From Calliopsis andreniformis (lineage: Eukaryota; Arthropoda; Insecta; Hymenoptera; Andrenidae), in the NCBI RefSeq assembly GCF_051401765.1, contig NW_027480438.1:4216001-4280000 (forward strand): a stretch of 64,000 bases of DNA, given 5' to 3'. Positions 13,501 through 28,600 of the stretch are shown here, piece by piece; position 1 is the first letter of the stretch; every line of letters starts with the position of its first letter. The translations under genes were made by a program, and so were the position numbers. The notes under the pieces are model-generated. The model was not told the DNA's origin and ran no database searches. It saw nothing but the letters and a program-made list of their open reading frames with translations.

Positions 13501-16500
13501 AATCTTCAATCCTCAATCCTCAATACTCAATCCTCAATCCTCAATCCTCAATCCTCAATCATCAATCCTCAATCTTCAATACTCAATCCTCAATCCTCAA
13601 TCCCCAATACTCAATCCTCAATCCTCAATCATCAATCCTCAATCTTCAATCCTCAATACTCAATCTTAAATCCTCAGTCCTCAATCGTCAATCTTCAATC
13701 TTCAATCCTCAACCCGCAATCCTCAATCCCCAATCCTCAATCCTCAGTCCTCAATCCGCAATATTCAATCCTCAATACTCAATCTTCAATCCTCAATCCT
13801 CAATCCTCAACCCTCAGTCCTCATTCTTCAATCCTCAATAACCAATCCTCAATCTTCAATCCTCATTCCTCAATCCTCAATTCTCAATCCTCAATCCTCA
13901 ATCCTCAGACCTCAAACATCAATACTCAACCCTCAGTCCTCGTCGTCAACCCGCAACACTCAATCCTCAATCCTCAATCTTCAATCATCAACATTCAATC
14001 TTCAATACTCAATCCTCAATCCTCAATCCTCAATACTCAATCCTCAATCCTCAATCCTCAATCCTCAATCCTCAATGTTCAATCCTCGATACCCAATCCT
14101 CAATCTTCAATCCTCAATCCTCAATCCTCAATCCTCAATCCTCAATCCTCAATCCTCAGTCCTCAAACCACAATCCTGAATCCTCAATCCTGAATCCTCA
14201 ATTTTCAGCCCTCAGTCCTCAACAATCAGTTGTCAATCCTCAATCCTCACTAGAATAACCTCAGTTCAGAGATTTCCATACGCAGTACTCAATCTGCAAT
14301 CTTCAAATCCCTATCCACAAACATCAATTACCATCACTCAACCCTCAACACTCAGTCCCCAATCCTCAGTCTGCAATCCTCAATCCTCAACCTTCAATCC
14401 TCAATCCTCAATCTTCAATCCTCAATACTCAATCTTCAATCCTCAATCCTCAATCCTCAATCCTCAATCCTCATCCTTCATTCCTCAATACCCAATCCTC
14501 AATCTTCAATCCTCAATCCTCAATCCTCAAATCTCAATCCTCAATCCTCAGTCCTCAGTCCTTAAACCTCAATCCTCAGCCCTCAGCCCTCATTCTCAAT
14601 CCTCAATCCTCAATCCTCAATCCTCAATCTTCAATCCTCAATACTCAATCCACAATCCTCAATATTCAATCCTCAATACTCGATCTTCAATCCACAATCC
14701 GCAATCCTCAATCCTCAATCCTCAATCCTCAATCCTCAATCCTCAATCTTGAATCCTCAATACTCAATCTTCAATCCCCAATCCTCAATCTTCAATCCTC
14801 AATCCTCAATCCTCAATCCTCAATCCTCAATCCTCAATCTTCAATCCTCTACACTCAATCATCAATCTTCAATCCTCAATACTCAACCTTCAATCCTCAA
14901 AGCTCAATCCTCAACATTCAATCCTCAATACTCAATCTCCAATCGTCAATCCTCAGTCCTCATCCTCAATCCTCAATCCTCAATCCTCAATCCTCAATCT
15001 TCAATCCTCAATACTCAATATTCAATCCTCAATCCTCAATCCTCAGACCTCAAACCTCAATTCTGAATCCTCAATCCTGAATCCTCAATCTTCAGAACTC
15101 AGTCCTCAACAATCAGGTGACAATCCTCAATCCTCAATAGAATATCCCCAATTCGCAGCTTTCGATACACAATACTCAATCTGCAATCTTCATATCTCTA
15201 TCCACAAACATCAATTCTCATCACTCAACCCTCAACACTCAGTCCTCAATGTTCAATTCTCAATCCTCAATCCTCAACCCTCAATCCTCAATCCTCAATC
15301 CTCAATCCTCAATCCTCAACCCTCAATCGTCAGTCTTCACACCTCAATATTCAATCTTCAATCCTCAATCCTCAATGCTGAATCCTCAAACTTCAGACCT
15401 CAGTCCTCAACAATCAGTTGTCAATTCTCAATACTCAATAGAATATCATCAATTCACAGTTTTCAATACTCAATACTGATCTGTAATCTTTAAATCTCTA
15501 TCCACAAACATCAATTCTCATCACTCAAACCTCAACACTCAGTCCCCAATCCTCAATCATCAATCCTCAATCCTCAATCCTCAATCCTCAATCCTCAATC
15601 TTCAATCCTCAATACTCAATCATCAATCCTCAAACCTCAATCCTCAATCCTCAATCCTCAACCCTCAATCCTCAGTCTTCAAACCTCAATACTCAATATC
15701 CAATCCTCAATCCTCAATCCTCAATCCTCAATCCTCAATCCTCATCCTTCAATCCTCAATACCCAATCCTCAATCTTCAATCCTCAATCCTCAATCCTCA
15801 ATTCTCAATACTCAACCCTCAGTCCTCGTCCTCAATCCGCAACCCTCAATCCTCAATCCTCAATCTTCAATCATCAATATTCAATCTTTAGTACCCAATC
15901 CTCAATCCTCAATCCTCAATCCTCAATCCTCAATGTTCAATCCTCGATACACAATCCTCAATCTTCAATCCTCAATCCTCAATCCTCAATCCTCAATCCT
16001 CAATCCTCAATCCTCAGTCCTCAAACCACAATCCTGAATCCTCAATCCTGAATCCTCAATCTTCAGCCCTCAGTCCTCAACCATCAGTTGTCAATCCTCA
16101 ATCCTCACTAGAGTATCCTCAGTTCAGAGCTTTCCATACGCACTACTCAATCTGCAATCTTCAAATCCCTATCCACAAACATCAATTCTCATCACTCAAC
16201 CCTCAACACTCAGTCCCCAATCCTCAATCTGCAATCCTCAATCCTCTACCTTCAATCCTCAATCCTCAATCTTCAATCCTCAATACTCAATCTTCAATCC
16301 TCAATCCTCAATTCTCAATCTTCAATCCTCAATACTCAATCTATAATCCTCAATCCTCAATCCTCAATCTTCAATCCTCAATCCCCAATACTCAATCCTC
16401 AATCCTCAATCCTCAATCCTCAATCATCAATCCTCAGTCTTCAAACCTCAATACTCAATCTCCAATCCTCAATCCTCAATCCTCAATCCTCAATTCTCAA

Positions 16501-19093
16501 TCCTCATCCTTCAATCCTCAATTCCCAATCCTCAATCTTCAATCCTCAATCCTCAATCCTCAATTCTCAATCCTCAATCCTCAGTCCTCAGTCCTTAAAC
16601 CTCAATCCTCAACACTCAGCCCTCATCCTCAATCCTCAATCCTCAATCCTCAATCCTCAATCCTCAATCTTCAACCCTCAACACTCAGTCCTCAATGTTC
16701 AAACCTCAATCCTCAATTCTCGATCTGCAATCCTCAAAACTCAATCTTCAATCCTCAATCCTCAATACTCAATCCTCAATCCTCAATCCTCAATCCTCAA
16801 TCATCAATCCTCACTCTTCAATACTCAATCCTCAATCCTCAATCCTCAATACTTAATCCTCAATCCTCAATCATCAATCCTCAATCTTCAATCCTCAATA
16901 CTCAATCTTTAATCCTCAGTCCTCAATCCTCAATCTTCAATCTTCAATCCTCAACCCGCAATCCTCAATCCTCAATCCTCAATCCTCTGTCCTCATTCCG
17001 CAATATTCAATCCTCAATACTCAATCTTCAATCCTCAATCCTCAATCCTCAACCCTCAGTCCTCATTCTTCAATCCTCAATAACCAATTCTCAATCTTCA
17101 ATCCTCATTCCTCAATCCTCAATTCTCAATCCTCAATCCTCAATCCTCAATCCTCAGAACTCAAACCACAATCCTGAATCCTCAATCCTGAATCCTCAAT
17201 CTTCAGCCCTCAGTCCTCAACAATCAGTTGTCAATCCTCAATCCTCACTAGAATATCCTCAGTTCAGAGCTTTCCATACGCAGTACTCAATCTGCAATCT
17301 TCAAATCCCTATCCACAAACATCAATTCTCATCACTCAACCCTCAACACTCAGTCCCCAATCCTCAATCTTCAATCCTCAATACTCAATCTTCAATCCTA
17401 AATCCTCAACCCTCAATCCTCAGTCCTCAAACCTCAATTCTGAATCCTCGATCCTGAATCCTCAATCTCCAGCCCTCAGTCCTGAACAATCAGGAGACAA
17501 TTCTCAATCCTCAATAGAATATCCTCAATTCACAGTTTTCAATACTCAATACTCAATCTGCAATCTTCAAATCTCTATCCACAAACATCAATTCTCGTCA
17601 CTCAACACTCAGCACTCAGTCCTCAATGTTCAATCCTGAATCCTCAATCCTCAATCTTCAATCCTCAATACTTAATCTTAAATCCTCAATCCTCAACCTT
17701 CAATACCCAATCCTCAATCTTCAATCCTCAATCCTCAATCCTCAATTCTCAATCCTCAATCCTCAACCCTCAATCCTCAATCCTCAATCCTCAATCCTCA
17801 ACCCTCAATCGTCAGTCTTCAAACCTCAATATTCAATCTTCAATCGTCAATCCTCAATCCTCAATCCTCAATCCTCAATCCTCAATCCTCAGACCTCAAA
17901 CATCAATACCCAACCCTCAGTCCTCGTCCTCAATCCGCAACACTCAATCCTCAATCCTCAATCTTCAATCATCAATATTCAATCTTCAATACTCAATCCT
18001 CAATCCTCAATCCTCAATCCTCAATCCTCAATCCTCAATGTTCAATCCTCGATACCCAATGCTCAATCTTCAATCCTCAATCCTCAATCCTCAATCCTCA
18101 ATCCTCAATCCTCAATCCTCAGTCCTCAAACCACAATCCTGAATCCTCAATCCTGAATCCTCAATCTTCAGCCTTCAGTCCTCAACAATCAGATGTCAAT
18201 CCTCAATCCTCACTAGAATATCCTCAGTTCAGAGCTTTCCATACGCAATACTCAGTCTGCAATCTGCAAATCTCTATCCACAAACATCAATTCTCATCAC
18301 TCAACCCTCAACACTCAGTCCCCAATCCTCAATCTTCAATACTCAATCCTCAACCTTCAATCCTCAATCCTCAATCTTCAATCCTCAATACTCAATCTTC
18401 AATCCTCAATCCTCAATCCTCAATCCTCAGTCCTCAAACCTCAATTCTGAATCCTCGATCCTGAATCCTCAATCTCCAGACCTCAGTCCTGAACAATCAG
18501 GTGACAATCCTCAATCCTCAATAGAATATCCTCAATTCACAGTTTTCAATACTCAATACTCAATCTGCAATCTTCAAATCTCTATCCACAGACATCAATT
18601 CTCATCACACAACACTCAACACTCAGTCCTCAATGTTCAATCCTCAATCCTCAATTCTCAATCTTCAATCCTCAATACTCAATCTTAAATCCTCAATCCT
18701 CAACCCTGAATACCCAATCCTCAATCTTCAATCCTCAATCCTCAATCCTCAATTTTCAATCCTCAATCCTCAACCCTCAATCCTCAATCCTCAATCCTCA
18801 ATCCTCAACCCTCAATCGTCAGTCTTCAAACCTCAATATTCAATCTTCAATCGTCAATCCTCAATCCTCAATCCTCAATCCTCATCCTTCATTCCTCAAT
18901 ACCCAATCCTCAATCTTCAATCCTGAATCCTCAGTCCTCAAATCTCAATCCTCAATCCTCAGTCCTCAGTCCTTAAACCTCAATCCTCAGCCCTCAGCCC
19001 TCATTCTCAATCTTCAATCCTCAATCCTCAATCCTCAGTCCTCAAACCTCAATTCTGAATCCTCAATCCTGAATCCTCAATCTTCAGCCCTCA
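10582..19093 (+). repeat. Class I HOR, full copy 2 (8512 bp)
   Basis: Second complete class I unit; 8512 is 1216x7. It aligns to copy 1 end to end with only scattered substitutions, so the duplication is recent relative to divergence among heptamers. The net 133-bp (19x7) shortfall includes lack of the 98-bp duplication that copy 1 has at 7633-7828 and a 49-bp (7x7) loss measured between 18633 and 19094, near 19010, partly offset by single-unit gains. Landmark cores: 10619, 11912, 12408, 14252, 15138, 15440, 16110, 17250, 17515, 18215 and 18523. Confidence 0.92.
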
Positions 19094-20225
19094 GTCCTCA
19101 ACAATCAGGTGACAATCCTCAATCCTTAATAGAATATCCTCAATTCACAGTTTTCAATACTCAATACTCAATCTGCAATCTTCAAATCACTATCCACAAA
19201 CATCAATTCTCATCACTCAACCCTCAACACTCAGTCCTCAATGTTCAATCCTCAATCCTCAATTCTCAATCTTCAATCCTCAATACTCAATCTATAATCC
19301 TCAATCCTCAATCCTCAATCTTCAATCCTCAATCCCCAATACTCAATCCTCAATCCTCAATCCTCAATCCTCAATCATCAATCCCCAGTCTTCAAACCTC
19401 AATACTCAATCTCCAATCCTCAATCCTCAATCCTCAATCCTCAATTCTCAATCCTCATCCTTCAATCCTCAATTCCCAATCCTCAATCTTCAATCCTCAA
19501 TCCTCAATCCTCAATTCTCAATCCTCAATCCTCAGTCCTCAGTCCTTAAACCTCAATCCTCAACCCTTAGTCCTCATCCTCAATCCTCAATCCTCAATCC
19601 TCAATCCTCAATCCTCAATCTTCAACCCTCAACACTCAGTCCTCAATGTTCAAACCTCAATCCTCAATTCTCAATCTTCAATCCTCAATACTCAATCTTC
19701 AATCCTGATTCCGCAATCCTCAATCCTCAATCCTCAATCCTCAATCCTCAGTCATCAATCCTCAATCTTCAATACTCAATCCTCAATCCTCAATCCTCAA
19801 TACTCAATCCTCAATCCTCAATCATCAATCCTCAATCTTCAATCCTCAATACTCAATCTTTAATCCTCAGTCCTCAATCCTCAATCTTCAATCTTCAATC
19901 CTCAACCCGCAATCCTCAATCCCCAATCCTCAATCCTCAGTCCTCAATCCGCAATACTCAATCCTCAATACTCAATCTTCAATCCTCAATCCTCAATCCT
20001 CAACCCTCAGTCCTCATTCTTCAATCCTCAATAACCAATCCTCAATCTTCAATCCTCATTCCTCAATCCTCAATTCTCAATCCTCAATCCTCAATCCTCA
20101 GACCTCAAACATAAATACTCAACCCTCAGTCCTCGTCGTCAATCCGCAACACTCAATCCTCAATCCTCAATCTTCAATCATCAATATTCAATCTTCAATA
20201 CTCAATCCTCAATCCTCAATCCTCA
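19094..20225 (+). repeat. Class I HOR, leading fragment of a further copy
   Basis: The segment follows the first 1.1 kb of the class I unit, with a landmark core at 19131, the CAATCTATAAT word, the CAACCCGCAATCC word and the CGTCGT 6-bp unit. The match stops at about 20225. There the full copies continue to CAATGTTCAATCCTCGATACC, but this copy switches to CAATCATCAATCC units. This is the right edge of the class I domain. Confidence 0.85.
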
Positions 20226-22680
20226 ATCATCAATCCTCAATCTTCAATACTCAATCCTCAATCCTCAATCCTCAATCCTCAATCCTCAATCCACGATCAT
20301 CAATCCTCAATCTTCAATCCTCAATACTCAATCTTTAATCCTCAATCTTCAATCCTCAATCCTCAATCCTCAACCCTCAATCCTCAATCCTCAGACGTCA
20401 AACATCAATACTCAACCCTCAGTCCTCGTCCTCAATCCACAACGCTCAATCCTCAATCCCCAATCTTCAATCATCAACATACAATCTTCAGTCCTCAATC
20501 CTCAATCCTCAATCCTCAATCCTCATTTCTCAATGTTCAATCAGCAATACCCAATCCTCAATCTTCAATCCTCAATCCTCAATCCTCAATCCTCACTCCT
20601 CAATCCTCAATCCTCAATCTTCAGACCTAAGTCCTCAACAATCAGTTGTCAATTCTCAGTCGTCAATAGAATATCATCAATTCACAGTTTTCAATACTCA
20701 ATACTCAATCTGCAATCTTTAAATCTCTATCCACAAACATCAATTCTCATCACTCAACCCTCAGCTCTCAGTCCCCAATCCTCAATCTTCAATCCTCAAT
20801 CCTCAATCCTCAATTCTTAATCCTCAATACTCAATCCTCAATCGTCAATCCTCAATCCCCAATCCTTAATTTTCAATCCTCAATCCTCAATCCTCAATCC
20901 ACAATCCTCAATATTCAATCCTCAATACTCAATCTTGAATCCTCAATCCGCAATCCTCAATCCTCAATCCTCAATCCTCAATCCTCTATCCTCAATCTTG
21001 AATCCTCAATACTCAATCTTCAATCCCCAATCCTCAATCTTCAATCCTCAATCCTCAATCCTCAATCCTCAATCCTCAACAGTCAATCATCAATCTTCAA
21101 TCCTCAATACTCAATCTTCAATCCTCAATGCTCAATCCTCAACCTTCAATCCTCAATACTCAATCTTCAATCGTCAATCCTCAGTCCTCATCCTCAATCC
21201 TCAATCCTCAATCCTCAATCCACAATCCTCAATATTCAATCCTCAATCCTCAATCCCCAATTCTCAGTCCTCAATCCTCAATCCTCAGACCTCAAACATC
21301 AATCCCCAACCGTCAGTCCTCGTCCTCAATCCTCAACACTCAATCCTAAATCCTCAATCTTCAATCGTCAATACTAAATCTTCAATCCTCAATCTTCAAT
21401 CTTCAATCCTCAATCCTCAATCCTCAATATTCAACACACAACCCTCAACCATCAATCCTCAATACTCAACCATCAATACTCAATTCTCAATACTCAATAG
21501 CATATCCTGAATTCTCATGGTTCAATACTCAATCCACAAATTCAATAATCAAATCTCAATCCTCAAACATCAATCCTCAACACTCAATACTTAACACTCA
21601 ATCCTCAGTCCTCAAACCTCAATCCCGAATCCTCAATCCTGAATCCTCAATCTGCAGCCCTCAGTCCTCAACAATCAATTGTCAATCCTCAATCCTCAAT
21701 AGAATATCCTCAATTCACAGTTTTCAATACTCAATCCCCATTCTTCAATCTTCAAATCTCAATCCACAAACATCAATTCCCATCACTCAACCCTCAACAC
21801 TAAGTCCTCAATATTCAATCCACAGTCCTCAATCCTCAATCTTCAATCCTCAATCCTCAATCCTCAATCGTCATTACTCAATCCTCAATCGTCAATCCTC
21901 AATCCCCAATCCTCAATCTTCAATCCTCAATCCTCAATCCTCAATCCTCAATAGTCAATCTTCAATCCTCAATACTCAATCTTCAATCCTCAATCATCAA
22001 TCCTCAGTCCTCAATCCTCAATCGTCAATCCTCAATCCTCAATCCTCAATCCTCAATCCTCAATCCTCAATCCTCAATCCTCAATCCTCAATCCTCAGTC
22101 CTCAAACCTCAGTCCTGAAACCTCAATCCTGAATCCTCAATCTTCAGACCTCAGTCCTCAACAATCAGTTGTCAATTCTCAGTCCTCAATAGAATATCAT
22201 CAATTCACAGTTTTCAATACTCAATACTGAATTTGTAATCTTTAAATCTCTATCCACATACATCAACTCTCATCACACAAACCTCAACACTCAGTCCCCA
22301 ATCCTCAATCTTCAATCCTCAATCCTGAATGCTCAATCATCAATCCTCAATTTTCAATCCTCAATACTCAATCATGAATCCTCAATACTCAATCCTCAAT
22401 CCTCAATCCTCAACCCTCAATCGTCAGTCTTCAAACCTCAATACTCAATCTTCAATACTCAATCATCAATCCTCAATCCTCAATCCTCATCCTTCAATCC
22501 TCAATACCCAATCCTCAATCTTCAATCCTCAATCCTCAATCCTCAATTCTCAATCCTCAACCCTCAGCCCTCAGTCCTTAAACCTCAATCCTCAACCCTC
22601 AGCCCTCATCCTCAATCCTCAATCCTCAATCCTCAATCCTTAATCTTCAATCCTCAATACTCAATCTTCAATCCTCAATC
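20226..22680 (+). repeat. Diverged inter-domain satellite segment
   Basis: This stretch between the class I and class II domains is still heptameric but does not follow either higher-order unit. It holds landmark cores at 20668 and 22191 (family C), an intermediate core at 21701, and the most diverged core seen, at 21499 (AGCATAT instead of AGAATAT, followed by CATGGTTCAATAC). The part at about 20310-20560 has a close relative at about 58970-59220 (words CAACGCTCAATCCTC, CATTTCTCAATGTTC and CAATCAGCAATACCC are shared). A pure run of ten CAATCCT units lies at 22026-22095. No gene is seen. Confidence 0.75.
21421..21580 (+). repeat. Highly diverged single-copy landmark core
   Basis: This core reads AGCATATCCTGAATTCTC followed by CATGGTTCAATACTC and CACAAATTCAATAATC. 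It replaces the usual AGAATAT, CACAGTTTT and CTGCAATCTTC words. The flanking units are also unusual (CAACCATCAATACTC, CAACACACAACCC). I see no second copy in the window. It may be an old core that escaped homogenisation at the domain boundary. Confidence 0.65.
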
Positions 22681-25600
22681 CTCAGACCTCAACGTTCAAT
22701 CCTCAATGTTCAATCCTCAATACCCAATCCTCATTCTTCACTCCTCAATCCACAATCCTCAATCCTCAATCCTCAATCCTAAATATTCAATCCTCAATAC
22801 TCAATCTTCAATCCTCAATCCTCAATCCTCAATTCTCAATCCTCAACCCTCAGCCCTCAGTCCTTAAACCTCATTCCTCAACCCTCAGCCCTCATCCTCA
22901 ATCCTCAATCCTCAATCCTCAATCCTCAATCCTCATCCTTCAATCCTCAGTACCCAATCCTCAATCTTCAATCCTCAATCCTCAATCCTCAATTCTCAAT
23001 CCTCAACCCTCAGCCCTCAGTCCTTAAACCTCAATCCTCAACCCTCAGCCCTCATCCTCAATCCTCAATCATCAATCCTCAATCCTTAATCTTCAATCCT
23101 CAATACTCAATCTTCAATCCTCAATCCTCAGACCTCAATGTTCAATCCTCAATGTTCAATCCTCAATACCCAATCCTCAATCTTCACTCCTCAATCCTCA
23201 ATCCTCAATCCTCAATCGTCACTCCTCAATCCTCAGTCCTCAAACCTCAATCCTGAATCCTCAATCCTGAATCCTCAATCTTCAGACCTCAGTCCTCAAC
23301 AATCAGTTGTCAATTCTCAATCCTCAATAGAATATCATCAATTCACAGTTTTCAATAAACAATACTCAATGTGCAATCTTCAAATCTCTATCCACAAACA
23401 CCAATTCTTATCACTCAACCCTCAACTCTCAGTCCCCAAACCTCAATCTTCAATCCTCAACCCTCAATCCTCAATTCTCAATCCTCAATCTTCAATCCTC
23501 AATACTCAATCATCAATCCGCAATCCTCAATCCTCAATCTTCAATCCTCAATACTCAATCTTCAATCCTCAATCCTCAATCCCCACTCCTCAAACCTCAA
23601 TTCTGAATCCTCAATCCTGAATCCTCAATCTTCAGCCCTCCGTCCTGAACAATCAGGTGACAATCCTCAATCCTCAATAGAATATCCTCAATTCATAGTT
23701 TTCAATACTCAATACTCAATCTGCAATCTTCAAATCTCTATCCACAAACATCAATTCTCATCACTCAACCCTCAATACTCAGTCCTCAATGTTCAATCCT
23801 CAATCCTCAATTCTCAATCTTCAATCCTCAATACTCAACCCTCAATCCCCAATCGTCAATCCTCAATACTCAATCTTTAATCCTCAATCCTCAATCCTCA
23901 ACCTTCAATCCTCAATCCTCTATCCTCAATCCTCTATCCTCAATCCTCAATCCTCAATCCTCAATCCTCAATACTAAATATTCAATTATCAATACTCAGT
24001 CTTCAATCCTCAATCCTCAATCCTCAATCCTCACTCCTCATTCTTCAATCCTCAATACCCAATCCTCAATCTTCAATCCTCAAACCTCAATCCTCAATTC
24101 TCAATCCTCAATCCTCAATCCTCAATCCTCAATCCTCAATACTCAATCCTCAATCCTCAATCCTCAATCTTCAATCCTCAATACTCAATCTTCAGTCCTC
24201 AATTCTCAATACTCAATACTCAATAATCAGACCTCAACCATCAGTACTGAACCCTCAGTCCTTGTCCTCAATCCACAACCCTCAATCCTCAATCCTCAAT
24301 CTTCAATCATCAATATTCAATATTCAGTCCTCAATCCTCAATCCTCAATCCTCAATCCTCAATCCTCAATGTTCAATCCGCAATACCCAATCCTGAATCT
24401 TCAATCCTCAATCCTCAATCCTCAATTCCCAATCCTCAATCCTCAATCCTCAGTCCTCAAACCTCAATCCTGAATCCTCAATCCTGAATCCTCAATCTTC
24501 AGACCCCAGTCCTCAACAATCAGTTGTCAATTCTCAATCCTCAATAGAATATCATCAATTCACAGTTTTCAATACACAATACTCAATCTGCAATCTTTAA
24601 ATCTCTATCCACAAACACCAATTCTTATCACTCAACCCTCAACTCTCAGTCCCCAATCCTCAATCTTCAATCCTCAATCCTCAACCTCCAATCCTCAATA
24701 CTCAATCTTCAATCCTCAATCTTCAATTCTCAATCCTCAATTCTCAGTCCTCAATCCTCAGGCCTCAGTCCTTAAACCCCAATCCTCAACCCTCAGCCCT
24801 CATCCTCAATCCTCAATCTTCAATCCTCAATACTCAATCTTCAATCCTCAATCCTCAATCCTCAGTCCTCAAACCTCAATTCTGAATCCTCAATACTGAA
24901 TCCTCAATCTCCAGCCCTCAGTCCTGAACAATCAGGTGACAATTCTCAATCCTCAATAGAATATCCCCAATTCACAGTTTTCAATACTCAATGCTCAATC
25001 TGCAATCTTCAAATCTCTATCCACAAACATCAATCCTTATCACTCAACACTCAACACTCAGTCCTCAATGTTCAATCCTCAATCCTCAATTCTCAATCTT
25101 CAATCCTCAGTACTCAACATTAAATCCTCAATCCTCAATCCTCAATCTTCAATCCTCAATCCTCAATACTCAATCCTCAACCCTCAATCCTCAATCCTCA
25201 ATCATCAATCCTCAATCTTCAATACTCAATCCTCAATCCTCAATCCTCAATCCTCAATCCTCAATCCTCAATCCTCAATCACCAATCCTCAATCTTCAAT
25301 CCTCAGTACTCAACCTTTAATCCTCAATCCTCAATCCTCAATCTTCAATCCTCAATCCTCAATCCTCAATCCTCAATCCTCAATCCTCAATCCTCAATCC
25401 TCAATCCTCAATCCTCAATTCTCAATCGTCAATCCTCAATACTCAACCTTAAATCCTCAATCCTCAATCCTCAATCTTCAATCCTCAATCCTCAATACTC
25501 AATCCTCAACCCTCAATCCTCAATCCTCAATACTCAGACCTCAAACATGAATACTCAACCCTCAGTCCTCGTCCTCAATCCACAACCCTCAATCCTCAAT

Positions 25601-28600
25601 ACTCAATCATCAATCATCAATATTCAATCTTCAGTCGTCAATCCTCAATCCTCAACACTCAATCCTCAATCCTCAATGTTCAATTAGCAATAGGCAATCC
25701 TCAATCTTCAATCCTCAATCCTCAATCCTCAATCCTCAATCCTCGGACCTCAAACATGAATACTCAACCGTCAGTCCTCGTCCTCAATCCACAACCCTCA
25801 ATCCTCAATCCTCAATCTTCAATCATCAATATTCAATCTTCAGTCCTCAATCCTCAATCCTCAATCCTCAATCCTCAACCCTCAATGTTCAATCCGCAAT
25901 ACCCAATCCTCAATCGTCAATCCTCAATCCTCAATCCTCAATCCTCAATCCTCGGACCTCAAACATGAATACTCAACCGTCAGTCCTCGTCCTCAATCCA
26001 CAACCCTCAATCCTCAATCCTCAATCTTCAATCCTCAATCCTCAATCCTCATCCTTCAATCCTCAATACCCAATCCTCAATCTTCAATCCTCAATCCTCA
26101 ATCCTCAATTCTCAATCCTCAACCCTCAGCCCTCAGTCCTTAAACCTCAATCCTCAACCCTCAACCCTCATCCTCAATCCTCAATCCTCAATCCTCAATC
26201 CTTAATCTTCAATCCTCAATACTCAATCTTCAATCCTCAATCCTCAGACCTCAACGTTCAATCCTCAATGTTCAATCCTCAATACCCAATCCTCAATCTT
26301 CACTCCTCAATCCTCAATCCTCAATCCTCAATCGTCACTCCTCAATCCTCAGTCCTCAAACCTCAATCCTGAATCCTCAATCCTGAATCCTCAATCTTCA
26401 GACCTCAGTCCTCAACAATCAGTTGTCAATTCTCAATCCTCAATAGAATATCATCAATTCACAGTTTTCAATACACAATACTCAATCTGCAATCTTCAAA
26501 TCTCTATCCACAAACACCAATTCTTATCACTCAACCCTCAACTCTCAGTCCCCAAACCTCAATCTTCAATCCTCAACCCTCAATCCTCAATCCTCAATCC
26601 TCAATCTTCAATCCTCAATACTCAATCATCAATCCGCAATCCTCAATCCTCAATCTTCAATCCTCAATACTCAATCTTCAATCCTCAATCCTCAATCCCC
26701 ACTCCTCAAACCTCAATTCTGAATCCTCAATCCTGAATCCTCAATCTTCAGACCTCAGTCCTGAACAATCAGGTGACAATCCTCAATCCTCAATAGAATA
26801 TCCTCAATTCACAGTTTTCAATACTCAATACTCAATCTGCAATCTTCAAATCTCTATCCACAAACATCAATTCTCATCACTCAACCCTCAATACTCAGTC
26901 CTCAATGTTCAATCCTCAATCCTCAATTCTCAATCTTCAATCCTCAATACTCCATCTCTAATCCTCAATCCTCAATACTCAATATACCATCCTCAATCCG
27001 CAATACTCAATCCTCAACCCTCAATCCTCAATCCTCAATCATCAATCCTCAATCTTCAATACTCAATCCTCAATCCTCAATCCTCCATCCTCAATCCTCA
27101 ATCCTCTATCTTAAATCCTCAAACCTCAATCCTCAATCCACAATCCTCAATTCTCAATCTTCAATCCTCAATACTCAATCTTAAATCCTCAATCCTCAAT
27201 CCTCAATCCTCAATCCTCACTCCTCAATCCTCAATCCTCAGTCCTCAAACCACAATCCTGAATTCTCAATCTTTAGCCCTCAGTCCTCAACAATCAGTTG
27301 TCAATCCTCAATCCTCACTAGAATATCCCCAGTTCAGAGTTTTCCATACGCAATACTCGATCTGCAATCTTCAAATCTCTATCCACAAACATCAATTCTC
27401 ATCACTCAGCCCTCAACACTCAGTCCACAATCCTCAATCTTCAATCCTCAATCCTCAACCCTCAATCCTCAATCCTCAATCTTCAATCCTCAATACTCAA
27501 TCATGAATCCTCAATCCTCAATCCTCAATCCTCAATCCTCAACCCTCAACCGTCAGCCTTCAAACCTCAATACTCAATCTTCAATCCTCAATCCTCAATC
27601 CTCAATCCTCAATCCTCATCCTTCAATCCTCAGTACCCAATCCTCAATCTTCAATCCTCAATCCTCAATCCTCAATTCTCAATCCTCAACCCTCAGCCCT
27701 CAGTCCTTAAACCTCAATCCTCAACCCCCAGCCCTCATCCTCAATCCTCAATCCTCAATCCTCAATCCTTAATCTTCAATCCTCAATACTCAATCTTCAA
27801 TCCTCAATCCTCAGACCTCAATGTTCAATCCTCAATGTTCAATCCTCAATACCCAATCCTCAATCTTCACTCCTCAATCCTCAATCCTCAATCCTCAATC
27901 GTCACTCCTCAATCCTCAGTCCTCAAACCTCAATCCTGAATCCTCAATCCTGAATCCTCAATCTTCAGACCTCAGTCCTCAACAATCAGTTGTCAATACT
28001 CAATCCTCAATAGAATATCATCAATTCACAGTTTTCAATACACAATACTCAATCTGCAATCTTCAAATCTCTATCCACAAACACCACTTCTTATCACTCA
28101 ACCCTCAACTCTCAGTCCCCAAACCTCAATCTTCAATCCTCAACCCTCAATCCTCAATCCTCAATCCTCAATCTTCAATCCTCAATACTCAATCATCAAT
28201 CCGCAATCCTCAATCCTCAATCTTCAATCCTCAATACTCAATCTTCAATCCTCAATCCTCAATCCCCACTCCTCAAACCTCAATTCTGAATCCTCAATCC
28301 TGAATTCTCAATCTTCAGCCCTCAGTCATGAACAATCAGGTGACAATCCTCAATCCTCAATAGAATATCCTCAATTCACAGTTTTCAATACTCAATACTC
28401 AATCTGCAATCTTCAAATCTCTATCCACAAACATCAATTCTCATCACTCAACCCTCAATACTCAGTCCTCAATGTTCAATCCTCAATCCTCAATTCTCAA
28501 TCTTCAATCCACAATACTCCATCTCTAATCCTCAATCCTCAATACTCAATCTACCATCCTCAATCCGCAATACTCAATCCTCAACCCTCAATCCTCAATC

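Noticed and set aside
23350..23365. AATAAA polyadenylation signal (also near 30156)
   Set aside because: It arises from one substitution in a family C landmark (CAATAAACAATAC) and is copied by the class II duplication. No gene lies upstream.
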